Positions 1-5,377 of a stretch of 8,330 bases of DNA are shown here, in pieces. How positions within the stretch are numbered: position 1 is the first letter of the stretch; each line of letters starts with the position of its first letter. Under the pieces are notes generated by a model that was given only the letters and a program-made list of their open reading frames with translations, was not told the origin of the DNA and did no database searches. Location of the stretch: contig DDER01000030.1 of assembly GCA_002336735.1 (NCBI GenBank), positions 1 through 8,330 of the forward strand, written 5' to 3'. Made by a program: the position numbers and the translations under genes. The DNA comes from Candidatus Saccharibacteria bacterium UBA1949 (GTDB taxonomy: Bacteria > Patescibacteriota > Saccharimonadia > Saccharimonadales > Saccharimonadaceae).

Positions 1-577
1 CAGCCTCATCCATATAGTGTGTGGTCAGCACAATCGTAATACCTCGGTCGCAAATGGTCTTGATAAGCTCCCACAAGTTGCGGCGCGCCTGCGGGTCAAG
101 ACCGGTCGTAGGCTCATCAAGAAAAAGCACTCGTGGTGTATTGACGAGAGCAGCAGCGATTGCAAACCGTTGTTTCTGGCCGCCCGAAAGCTGCTCGACA
201 TAGCTGTTTGATTTTTCGGTCAGTTGCACGCTTGCGAGCAACTCATCGGCATCAGCGTCAGTACCATAGAGACTATCAAACATGGCGATCTGCTCGCGGA
301 GTGTCAGCTTGTCGAAAAAAGCAGTCGACTGGAGCTGGATACCGATGATCTCTTTGACATCTGCTGGATGAGTTGCTACGTTGATCCCATCAACGATAAC
401 TGTTCCGCTGTCGATCGGCCGCAGTGCTTCTATCATTTCGAGCGTTGTCGTTTTGCCCGCACCATTGGGCCCTAAAATACCGAATATCTCACCCTTTTTG
501 ACTGAGAAGCTGATGTTATTGACAGCTTTTTTGCTGCTATACTGCTTGGAAAGATTTGATACTTCGATAATAGCCAT
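1..577 (-). CDS. ABC transporter ATP-binding protein, ABC-2 (drug/lipid export) type, C-terminus cut by window edge
   Basis: The reverse strand is open from ATG at 577 to the left edge and gives 192 residues. It is the cytoplasmic ATPase that drives a separate membrane partner. Visible motifs in order are Walker A GPNGAGKT (36-43), Q-loop glutamine near 83 (GIQLQST), signature LSGGQ (130-134), Walker B VLFLDE (150-155), D-loop GLD (159-161) and switch histidine H187 in TTHYMDEA. The GPNGAGKTT loop and the 'TTHYMDEA' ending are typical of CcmA/DrrA-like ATPases of ABC-2 exporters. About 40-120 further residues are expected beyond the edge, and an ABC-2 permease would be the usual next gene. 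No Shine-Dalgarno site is seen before the ATG, and a TGC-TATCAT extended -10 at 591-599 would give a leader of only about 7 nt. The substrate is unknown. The family call is secure. Confidence 0.95.
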   Translation of the reverse strand, partial: MAIIEVSNLSKQYSSKKAVNNISFSVKKGEIFGILGPNGAGKTTTLEMIEALRPIDSGTVIVDGINVATHPADVKEIIGIQLQSTAFFDKLTLREQIAMFDSLYGTDADADELLASVQLTEKSNSYVEQLSGGQKQRFAIAAALVNTPRVLFLDEPTTGLDPQARRNLWELIKTICDRGITIVLTTHYMDEA

Positions 578-590
578 GTTTTTATGGTAG

Positions 591-599
591 ATGATAGCA
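591..599 (-). promoter_or_regulatory. Extended -10 promoter (TGC-TATCAT) for the left-edge ABC ATPase
   Basis: On the reverse strand TG-C-TATCAT ends 13 nt before the ATG at 577. No convincing -35 lies 16-18 nt upstream, which fits an extended -10 promoter. The predicted start site is around 584, so the message would be nearly leaderless, matching the lack of a Shine-Dalgarno site. Confidence 0.45.
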
Positions 600-630
600 T
601 GTCATAAATCAAGGCGGCCGATGAGCACAC

Positions 631-666
631 AAAACCCCGTCGAGACAATCAGATATCGCGACGGGG
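631..666 (-). terminator. Stem-loop CCCCGTCG/CGACGGGG followed by TTTT (reverse strand)
   Basis: A perfect 8-bp GC-rich stem pairs 635-642 with 659-666 around a 16-nt loop. Read on the reverse strand the stem is followed by TTTTGTG, which makes it a plausible intrinsic terminator upstream of the ABC ATPase promoter. The long loop and short T-run lower confidence. Confidence 0.5.
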
Positions 667-682
667 TGATGTGAGAGAAATG

Positions 683-784
683 TTTGTTTCTGCTCCTAGG
701 ATAGCTCTTGAAACAAAAAGCGCGAGCAATAACAGCCGTCTCTTCGCGCCTATACTTAAGGCCCCTCGATTGGGGCCTTAAGTA
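683..784. other. Three consecutive inverted repeats (candidate structured RNA or terminator remnants)
   Basis: Three separate perfect stems sit end to end: TTTGTTTC 683-690 with GAAACAAA 710-717; GCGCGA 720-725 with TCGCGC 744-749, followed on the reverse strand by TTTTT (719-715); and TACTTAAGGCCCC 753-765 with its complement 772-784, a 13-bp stem with a 6-nt loop. No ORF of convincing character covers them. They lie between the terminator of the 68-residue gene and the stem at 635-666. They could be part of a small structured RNA on either strand, a bidirectional terminator cluster, or recombination relics. No known RNA family was recognised. Confidence 0.45.
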
Positions 785-785
785 C

Positions 786-809
786 AAAAAATGCTCTGTT
801 AGAAGAGCA
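786..809 (-). terminator. Rho-independent terminator of the 68-residue protein gene
   Basis: On the reverse strand, right after the TAA at 813-811, TGCTCT (809-804) pairs with AGAGCA (797-792) around a 6-nt loop, followed by TTTTTT (791-786). This is the classic intrinsic terminator layout and is the clearest one in the window. Confidence 0.8.
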
Positions 810-810
810 A

Positions 811-1017
811 TTATTTCTTCTTTGAAACTGTCAAGAAGCCGTTACGTGGGTTTTCTTTGACAATACGGTCTTCTGGCAGGTCACAAGGCATACCTTTTTC
901 GTTTTTCTCTACCTTAGCGAAGAAGTAGATCGTCTGTGGCTTGCCGCCACGAAGTGTTACTTCAGTTTTGTGCAGATAGTAGGTAACGCCCTTAGAGTTA
1001 GTGTGTTTGTAAGCCAT
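811..1017 (-). CDS. Conserved 68-residue small protein of unknown function
   Basis: This encodes 68 residues starting with ATG (MAYKHTNSKG...) and ending in VSKKK. The core YYLHKTEVTLRGGKPQTIYFF is followed by an acidic-proline stretch (CDLPEDRIV) and NPRNGFLTV, a pattern I recall from small uncharacterised proteins in Patescibacteria and some other bacteria. It has no signal peptide or membrane segment, is basic, and contains one cysteine. It has the best expression signals in the window: GGAGGT 8 nt before the ATG, a TTGACA box upstream, and a strong terminator after the stop, so it is probably a highly expressed housekeeping gene. It is not a recognisable ribosomal protein, although its size and basic tail invite that guess. 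The function is left open. Confidence 0.85.
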   Translation of the reverse strand: MAYKHTNSKGVTYYLHKTEVTLRGGKPQTIYFFAKVEKNEKGMPCDLPEDRIVKENPRNGFLTVSKKK

Positions 1018-1052
1018 AATCTTATACCTCCTTATAACTACTTACACTGGAT

Positions 1053-1082
1053 AGAGTACATGGGGCGAGCCACTATTGTCAA
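1053..1082 (-). promoter_or_regulatory. Promoter for the 68-residue gene (TTGACA-N18-TACTCT)
   Basis: On the reverse strand a perfect TTGACA (1082-1077) is followed after 18 nt by TACTCT (1058-1053). The predicted start near 1046 leaves a leader of about 28 nt that carries GGAGGT. The -35 box begins only 14 nt beyond the stop codon of the upstream gene, so the small gene has its own promoter within the same-strand array. Confidence 0.6.
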
Positions 1083-1096
1083 CTGTTTTAAGAATT

Positions 1097-1726
1097 TTAG
1101 GTACCCCTGTAGTAGTGTTTAATCAGTAGCTTAAAGGCTACCAATAGGACAAGACGAAATATAATCACCCCTGTTATAAAGAGACACAGGAGGACCGAAA
1201 ATCCTGCCGCATCAGGCGACCATCGAGGAGAAATGAAATCATAACGATATAAATTAGGATTAGGGAGAGTGATGGTATCGTGAGGCGCCTGGGAGGGGGG
1301 CAACTTGGCTTGTTCGTCAGCTACGCACAATGTGTAAGCAATCGAGTACGATGAAAATCGAGGACGGCAAATAGCATCTGCCTGCGAGAGAACATTGCCC
1401 CCCCGACTGGCCTGAGCGTTGGCGGCTGCGATAGTTTTTTTGACATCGGCATCATACTGGCCTTGAAGATAAAAAGGGCCCGTATTAGCATTCATATGCG
1501 TGGCAGAGTAGTGCTGCAGGGCTTGCAGGCGTGCTCTGACCTGGATAACATCGGCCGTCTTGTCCGACGTGAGCACTGCTTCACGACGCTGCATCATACC
1601 AATGTTATTGACCTTTAGAAGTGTCGCTGACAAAAATGCTGCGATAATCAGGAGGATCACAAGCTGCCACGTCTTCAGAAGACGGAGCCGATTGAGATGA
1701 GTACGTAATTGTTGAATATCGGTCAC
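1097..1726 (-). CDS. Two-TM membrane protein of unknown function (209 aa, GTG start)
   Basis: The open frame extends upstream into the MFS gene, but its first 50 codons there (MAWLIAGMWASVRYAG...) are antigenic nonsense in the wrong frame of the MFS gene. I therefore place the start at GTG 1726, 47 nt after the MFS stop and ~22 nt after the predicted start site of a TGC-TATACT promoter. The 209 residues are: a short basic N-terminus (QQLRTHLNRLRLLKTW), TM1 at about 20-38, an external loop of about 130 residues with cysteines at 120 and 134 (DAIC...YTLC), TM2 at about 173-200, and a basic C-tail. The two cysteines could pair outside the membrane. It resembles uncharacterised proteins I associate with Saccharibacteria, and I can name no function. 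No strong Shine-Dalgarno site precedes the GTG. Confidence 0.75.
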   Translation of the reverse strand: MTDIQQLRTHLNRLRLLKTWQLVILLIIAAFLSATLLKVNNIGMMQRREAVLTSDKTADVIQVRARLQALQHYSATHMNANTGPFYLQGQYDADVKKTIAAANAQASRGGNVLSQADAICRPRFSSYSIAYTLCVADEQAKLPPSQAPHDTITLPNPNLYRYDFISPRWSPDAAGFSVLLCLFITGVIIFRLVLLVAFKLLIKHYYRGT

Positions 1727-1754
1727 GAGTATTTGCCCACTTTGCTTAGTTATC

Positions 1755-1763
1755 AGTATAGCA
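1755..1763 (-). promoter_or_regulatory. Extended -10 promoter (TGC-TATACT) before the 209-aa gene
   Basis: TGC-TATACT on the reverse strand lies just past the MFS stop codon and 28 nt before the GTG at 1726. No good -35 is seen at 16-18 nt. The same 9-mer occurs before the ABC operon at 5338. This promoter supports the short start over the long reading frame that overlaps the MFS gene. Confidence 0.5.
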
Positions 1764-1773
1764 GACTCTGCGC

Positions 1774-2973
1774 CTAGCGGCGTCCGTACGTCAGCAACAA
1801 AACGCCAATAGCAGCCACAACAAACGTCGCCTGCATACCGAACGCTGGCCCACATACCAGCAATAAGCCAAGCCAAATGCTACTGATCAAAAACATCCCG
1901 AGGTTCTCAAATATCTCCACGAATGTCATATAAACGATGCGCCCACCGGATGTATCAGCTTGATCAAATGTCATGCGCAGCAGTGGCATAGCATAGGCTG
2001 AAATTGTTGTCTCTGAAGCAATATTGGCCCCAACTACCCCTGCTGGGGTCGATACAAATGGACGAAATAAATGAATACCAGCACTGAGGATCGCCCCCAT
2101 AATGATCAGGGAGTCACTGCGATTTTTATCGATCAGTTTGCCATATCCCCACGAAGCGATTAGCGACCAAAACACCCCCATAGAGGCTAACGCGCCAATC
2201 ACTGCATAAACAGTATTGCCAGCTGCTGCAAAAATCGTTGTCGCCACAAATAGTGTCCAAATAACACCCGTGGTCACAAAATCCACTCCATAACCAGCGT
2301 GAGCAATAAGATTACGACGAGCGAGGCGCCACGGAAAACCGCGGTAAGCAATGCGGGTCTTGAGAACGGTGGGCTCAACACTACGAAACAGCGGCAAAAC
2401 CGCTAGGATATAGAGAGCTCCAGCCATGATAATTGCCGCCTCCGGCGAAATAGTCGCCGCTACAACTCCTCCAACCAACGGGCTGACGATTCGCGCAGTT
2501 TTCTCAATAATACTCATCGTGCCAATCTCTTTGCCAACATGGATCGGACTTTTGACCTTTGAGAAAACAACTGTATAGCCAATATTATAGAAGCAGACTG
2601 ACATCGCTTGGAACAGTCCAAATCCTATTACTGCATAAATACCATATTCCTCCACAAATGCAAATGAAATGAGTGCCGGAATACGCAGCAGATTACCATA
2701 AAGAATCGCATGTTTGGGTCCAAAATACGCCGTCACCTTGCCGACAACTAGACAAAATGGCAACTTAAAGAGATACATCAAGCTATAATAGCCGGCGATG
2801 AATACCAGGCTATAGCCGTTTTTATAGAGGTATATCGCCACAAACAAATTGATAGCCGACTGCGCAAAGACTGTCAACAATCGCGATGCATAGAGCTCGG
2901 CAATTTCATCAAACGAAAGCCGCCGCCAAAAATGGTGCCTACGAAATACGAATGAGATGAGGTTGAGTAGCAT
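1774..2973 (-). CDS. MFS transporter (major facilitator superfamily), 399 aa
   Basis: This is a polytopic inner-membrane protein with about 11-12 hydrophobic segments. After a cytosolic N-terminal ~30 residues rich in Arg/His (FRRHHFWRR) comes TM1 (RLLTVFAQSAINLFVAIYLY). Between TM2 and TM3 is the MFS motif-A-like loop GKVTAYFGPKHAI (about 78-90), with the conserved Gly and basic residue, and a charged central loop (EPTVLKTRIAYRGFPWRLARRN) separates the two halves. The length fits the family. I chose ATG 2973 over the in-frame TTG at 2997, because the predicted transcription start (about 2996) falls on that TTG and Met-Leu-Leu is a natural start. There is no clear Shine-Dalgarno site. The substrate cannot be told: drug efflux or sugar/nucleoside uptake are both possible. 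It ends 47 nt before the 209-aa gene, so the two may be co-transcribed. Confidence 0.9.
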   Translation of the reverse strand: MLLNLISFVFRRHHFWRRLSFDEIAELYASRLLTVFAQSAINLFVAIYLYKNGYSLVFIAGYYSLMYLFKLPFCLVVGKVTAYFGPKHAILYGNLLRIPALISFAFVEEYGIYAVIGFGLFQAMSVCFYNIGYTVVFSKVKSPIHVGKEIGTMSIIEKTARIVSPLVGGVVAATISPEAAIIMAGALYILAVLPLFRSVEPTVLKTRIAYRGFPWRLARRNLIAHAGYGVDFVTTGVIWTLFVATTIFAAAGNTVYAVIGALASMGVFWSLIASWGYGKLIDKNRSDSLIIMGAILSAGIHLFRPFVSTPAGVVGANIASETTISAYAMPLLRMTFDQADTSGGRIVYMTFVEIFENLGMFLISSIWLGLLLVCGPAFGMQATFVVAAIGVLLLTYGRR

Positions 2974-3002
2974 GTATGTTTTTTGGATTAAGTACAATAT
3001 TC

Positions 3003-3031
3003 AGTATAGCGGATAGGGTTATGCTTAGCAA
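3003..3031 (-). promoter_or_regulatory. Promoter for the MFS gene (TTGCTA-N17-TATACT)
   Basis: On the reverse strand TTGCTA (3031-3026) is followed after exactly 17 nt by TATACT (3008-3003). The predicted start near 2996 gives a ~23-nt leader to ATG 2973. This is a good sigma-70-type match. Confidence 0.6.
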
Positions 3032-3077
3032 ATACGCCAATTACTCTGAAAGCTTTATTGATACTCTATTCGCCCGC

Positions 3078-3290
3078 TCAATTGTCTGCGGAAGGATTCA
3101 CCTTTATTTTCAGCTCTTGCACTTCTTTTGAAAGGTTCATGTTTTGTACAGATGCAAAGTTGAAATCATCTTTCTCCTGCTGATACAAGTTCCATAGCAA
3201 GGCACCTTGAAGCAATGAGGCAACTAGCAACATGACGACAAGTGTCTTCCAAACGTCCAGCCTTAGGGACGATCTTGATCCTGAGTTCAT
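3078..3290 (-). CDS. Small single-pass membrane protein with membrane-proximal helix (70 aa), unknown
   Basis: This 70-residue protein has an ATG start (MNSGSRSSLRLDVWK). Residues about 15-35 (KTLVVMLLVASLLQGALLWNLY) form one membrane helix with a positive N-side, giving N-in/C-out topology, and about 34 residues follow outside (QQEKDDFNFASVQNMNLSKEVQELKIKV) with a possible short coiled coil. The plan recalls FtsL/DivIC-type bitopic proteins, but it is shorter and I see no diagnostic residue, so no function is assigned. It lies 105 nt upstream of the MFS gene on the same strand and is divergent from the secreted-protein gene. A purine-rich AGAAAG about 8 nt before the ATG may serve as a weak ribosome site. 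Confidence 0.7.
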   Translation of the reverse strand: MNSGSRSSLRLDVWKTLVVMLLVASLLQGALLWNLYQQEKDDFNFASVQNMNLSKEVQELKIKVNPSADN

Positions 3291-3449
3291 GATAGTAACT
3301 TTCTTCTTTTTATGATAAATGGTTATGCTTCACAATATCACGACGAGTATACACTTGTAAATATTGCTTACTATGCATGGCTCTGATGTATAGTTGTTCA
3401 TGCAGCGACCATCCCTGGCCGTTGTTGGTCCGACAGAAAGGTTCAGACA

Positions 3450-3808
3450 GTGAAGCGTATCAAGCTCTTCGCCGCAGCAACCGTTGCAGCGTTTACGGTA
3501 GCATTTACACCGGGAATCGCCAATGCAGCAACCAAGGATCTTACGGTCCATATTGGTAACTGGAACTGTCCAGCCGGCGGTTCCGTCACCAATGTCATGG
3601 GCACCATCGCGCAGAGCGATGACCGCCAGACTGGATGGCAATCCGGCAACACATTTGTAGTCGAGTCGGCAATGCTTCTAGCGGGAACCTTGTATCCGTC
3701 CATGTAGTCATCTATTGTAAGGATGGGTGGTGGAACCGCCCGTATAAGGCTGACCTGCCTTGGCGAAACTACTACGTTTACTCCTGGACTGAGAACATCT
3801 GGTTGTAA
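3450..3808 (+). pseudogene. Small secreted protein gene interrupted by a one-base frameshift
   Basis: A GTG start preceded by AGAAAGG (8 nt spacing) opens a classic signal peptide: KRIK, a hydrophobic Ala/Val/Phe run, and the cleavage motif ANA at 24-26. The mature part begins ATKDLTVHIGNWNCPAGGS. In this frame translation continues to a TAG at 3705. The -1 frame, however, is open from 3623 to a TAA at 3806 and reads like real secreted protein (VIYCKDGWWNRPYKADLPW then NYYVYSWTENIWL). Joining them near 3668, as if GGG had become GG, gives VVES-GNASSGNLVSV and a smooth 119-residue protein with two cysteines (WNC, IYC) that could form one disulfide. The fold looks beta-rich and aromatic. No family was recognised. 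It may be a true pseudogene or a sequencing/assembly indel; no slippery heptamer supports programmed shifting. Confidence 0.75.
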
Positions 3809-3878
3809 ACCACACCCATCCCGGGCATGATGTAAAAAGGCCTCCATTCAATTCATACGAAGGACTCGTCTTCTGTCG

Positions 3879-3884
3879 TATAAT
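3879..3884 (+). promoter_or_regulatory. Perfect -10 box TATAAT just upstream of murC (near-leaderless)
   Basis: TATAAT ends 11 nt before the murC ATG (3896), so transcription should start at about 3891, leaving a ~5-nt leader. No Shine-Dalgarno site exists in the gap. The -35 region (TACGAA area) is weak. This supports leaderless or near-leaderless translation of murC. Confidence 0.6.
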
Positions 3885-3895
3885 GTAATTAGCAT

Positions 3896-5137
3896 ATGAA
3901 TATTTACTTCACTGGCATTGGTGGCGTGGGACTGGGTCCACTGGCTCAAATCGCGCGAGACGCTGGACATTTCGTAGCCGGCAGCGATCCAGTCGAGAGT
4001 TTGACCACTCACGAGCTAGCTGGCCAAGGCATCAGTATTGGTCATGATCAATCAGGCGAACATATGCGTACTGTCCACCGCGATCACCCGATCGACTGGC
4101 TGGTACACACCGCTGCAGTCGACCACACGCATCCTGAAGTAGCACTCGCTCTTAGCTTCGGCATACGCGTCAGCAAACGTGACGAGTTACTCGCAGAAAT
4201 CATCCGTGAAAAAAACCTTAAACTCATCGCTTGTGCGGGCACTCACGGCAAGACCACGACGACTGGCATGATGGTCTGGGCTATGAAGCAGCTCAATATA
4301 CCAATCAGCTATTCGGTCGGGAGCACGCTGAATTTTGGCCCGAGTGGCGCCTATGACCCGGCGAGTGAATATTTCGTCTACGAATGTGATGAGTTCGATC
4401 GTAATTTCCTCCACTTCTCGCCCTACCTCTCGCTGATCACATCGATTGGTTATGACCATGCTGACACCTATCCTACTATCGAGGAGTATCGTGCGGCATT
4501 TGATCAGTTTGTGATGCAGTCACATCACGTTATTGCGTGGAATACTGACGGCACAGCATCAGCCTCAGCCTGGGTATTACACGACTCCGAAGCAATCGAC
4601 ATACCGCTCGTTGGCACTCACAACCGATCCAACGCTACGTTGGTCGCCAAGGCACTTGAATACCTTGGTATCGCTACGCATGAATCGGCTGTTCAAGCAC
4701 TCAGCAACTTCCCTGGTACGGATCGTCGTTTCGAGAAATTGGCCGACAATCTCTACAGTGATTACGGTCATCACCCTGTCGAAATCGCCGCTACCCTCCA
4801 GCTGGCACGCGAACTATCCGACCATGTCGTGCTCGTCTATCAGCCGCATCAGAACGTCCGTCAGCACGAAGTTAGAGACCAATACACCGACTGTATGCAG
4901 CTCGCTGAGCATATCTACTGGCTGCCGACCTATCTCTCGCGCGAAGATCCCAGCCTCGAGGTTTTGACGCCAGCTGCTCTCACAAATAACCTGGTAAACC
5001 GCTCGGACGTCACGATATCTGAACTGGACGACCAGCTGTGGCAGTCCATCCAATCCGCCCGCGACGAGGGCAAACTCGTCCTCTGCATGGGCGCAGGCTC
5101 AATCGACGCCTGGGTGCGCAGTAACTTGACAAGATAG
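3896..5137 (+). CDS. murC: UDP-N-acetylmuramate--L-alanine ligase MurC, compact form (413 aa)
   Basis: This is a cytoplasmic ligase that adds L-Ala to UDP-MurNAc with ATP, the first peptide step of peptidoglycan synthesis. Domain 1 has the Rossmann-like TGIGGVGLGPLA (6-17) for UDP-MurNAc. Domain 2 has the ATP loop AGTHGKTTTT (114-123), YECDEFDRNF (162-171, family EADESDRSF) and SIGYDHADTYPT. HNRSNATLVAKAL (242-254) opens the C-terminal side of the active site. Domain 3 has FPGTDRRFE, SDYGHHPVEI (288-297, family DDYGHHPTE), YQPHQNVR (315-322) and GAGSIDAW (399-406). It is about 40-70 residues shorter than E. coli-type MurC, with the gap mainly between DTYPT and HNRSN. MurC is preferred over Mpl from the motifs. 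Its last ~25 codons are duplicated at 8225-8298, and its final residues (SNLTR) differ from that copy's. Confidence 0.93.
   Translation: MNIYFTGIGGVGLGPLAQIARDAGHFVAGSDPVESLTTHELAGQGISIGHDQSGEHMRTVHRDHPIDWLVHTAAVDHTHPEVALALSFGIRVSKRDELLAEIIREKNLKLIACAGTHGKTTTTGMMVWAMKQLNIPISYSVGSTLNFGPSGAYDPASEYFVYECDEFDRNFLHFSPYLSLITSIGYDHADTYPTIEEYRAAFDQFVMQSHHVIAWNTDGTASASAWVLHDSEAIDIPLVGTHNRSNATLVAKALEYLGIATHESAVQALSNFPGTDRRFEKLADNLYSDYGHHPVEIAATLQLARELSDHVVLVYQPHQNVRQHEVRDQYTDCMQLAEHIYWLPTYLSREDPSLEVLTPAALTNNLVNRSDVTISELDDQLWQSIQSARDEGKLVLCMGAGSIDAWVRSNLTR
5045..5118 (+). repeat. Direct repeat, left copy (murC 3' end), pair with 8225-8298
   Basis: These 74 bp match 8225-8298 at 72 positions, at a constant offset of 3180. 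The mismatches are 5065 (C versus T, both GA[C/T] Asp) and 5101 (A versus G, both TC[A/G] Ser). Similarity stops abruptly at both ends. The repeat lies wholly within murC codons and includes the GAGSIDAW segment. Confidence 0.97.
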
Positions 5138-5229
5138 AAATAACGTAATGAGAGGTACCCTCGGTCTTCGTTAGATGTGATAAGCGCGCCAGTTGCGAGG
5201 CTTGTCACGATCTTCTGCTTAAGACTCAT
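5138..5229 (-). pseudogene. 5' remnant of a signal-peptide protein gene, truncated at the murC junction
   Basis: An ATG at 5229 is preceded by a good ribosome site (GAGGAGAAAGG) and starts MSLKQKIVTSLATGALI. This is a lysine-rich n-region followed by the beginning of a hydrophobic h-region, the usual opening of a Sec signal peptide. The hydrophobic stretch stops after residue 17 and becomes TSNEDRGYLSLRYF, with no cleavage site. The frame then runs antisense through murC to a stop at 4930. The natural reading is that the true gene was cut near 5178 and joined to other DNA. It is divergent from the ABC operon and retains promoter and start signals. It could still be expressed as an aberrant peptide. 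The boundary is approximate. Confidence 0.6.
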
Positions 5230-5281
5230 GGTGAGTCCTTTCTCCTCGGAACGCCGGGTATCCTCTCTCCGAATATACAAA

Positions 5282-5290
5282 ATTGTAGCA
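5282..5290 (-). promoter_or_regulatory. Extended -10 promoter (TGC-TACAAT) for the truncated signal-peptide gene
   Basis: The reverse strand carries TGC-TACAAT about 50 nt upstream of the ATG at 5229. The resulting ~45-nt leader includes the GAGGAG ribosome site. There is no matching -35. It lies back to back with the ABC-operon promoter at 5338-5346. Confidence 0.4.
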
Positions 5291-5337
5291 CAATTAAATC
5301 GCCTACTCCTCACATGAAGCTATAGCTAGTACCGGCA

Positions 5338-5346
5338 TGCTATACT
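5338..5346 (+). promoter_or_regulatory. Extended -10 promoter (TGC-TATACT) of the ABC operon
   Basis: TGC-TATACT lies 31 nt upstream of the ATPase ATG (5378), giving a leader of about 25 nt. No -35 match is seen, as expected for an extended -10. It is identical to the 9-mer at 1755-1763 on the other strand. The ribosome site in the leader is weak (TTGGTAG). Confidence 0.55.
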
Positions 5347-5377
5347 AACCGTAAGTACATTCTATTCTTGGTAGAAA

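Noticed and set aside
1727..1876. Upstream extension of the 209-aa protein (to TTG at 1876) overlapping the MFS gene
   Set aside because: The extra 50 residues lie in the wrong frame of the MFS coding sequence, are rich in Cys/Trp without family character, and the promoter at 1755-1763 falls inside them.
3721..3821. GGATGGGTGGTGG pairing with CCACACCCATCC around the end of the secreted-protein gene
   Set aside because: The arms are about 80 nt apart, imperfect, one lies in coding sequence and no T-run follows, so it is not a convincing terminator or regulatory stem.
3330..3847. Reverse-strand open frames across the secreted-protein gene
   Set aside because: They are antisense to a frame with a signal peptide and a clear ribosome site, contain no recognisable domain and have unlikely composition.
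5128..5148. Possible similarity of GACAAG...AATAAC after the left repeat with 8199-8216 before the right repeat
   Set aside because: It needs a 3-nt gap and several mismatches in AT-rich DNA; it is short enough to be chance and is not used as evidence for an attachment site.
4930..5313. A 127-residue reverse-strand protein overlapping the murC 3' end
   Set aside because: Only the MSLKQKIVTSLATGALI segment with its ribosome site looks genuine; the remainder is antisense murC sequence, so I describe it as a 5' remnant.
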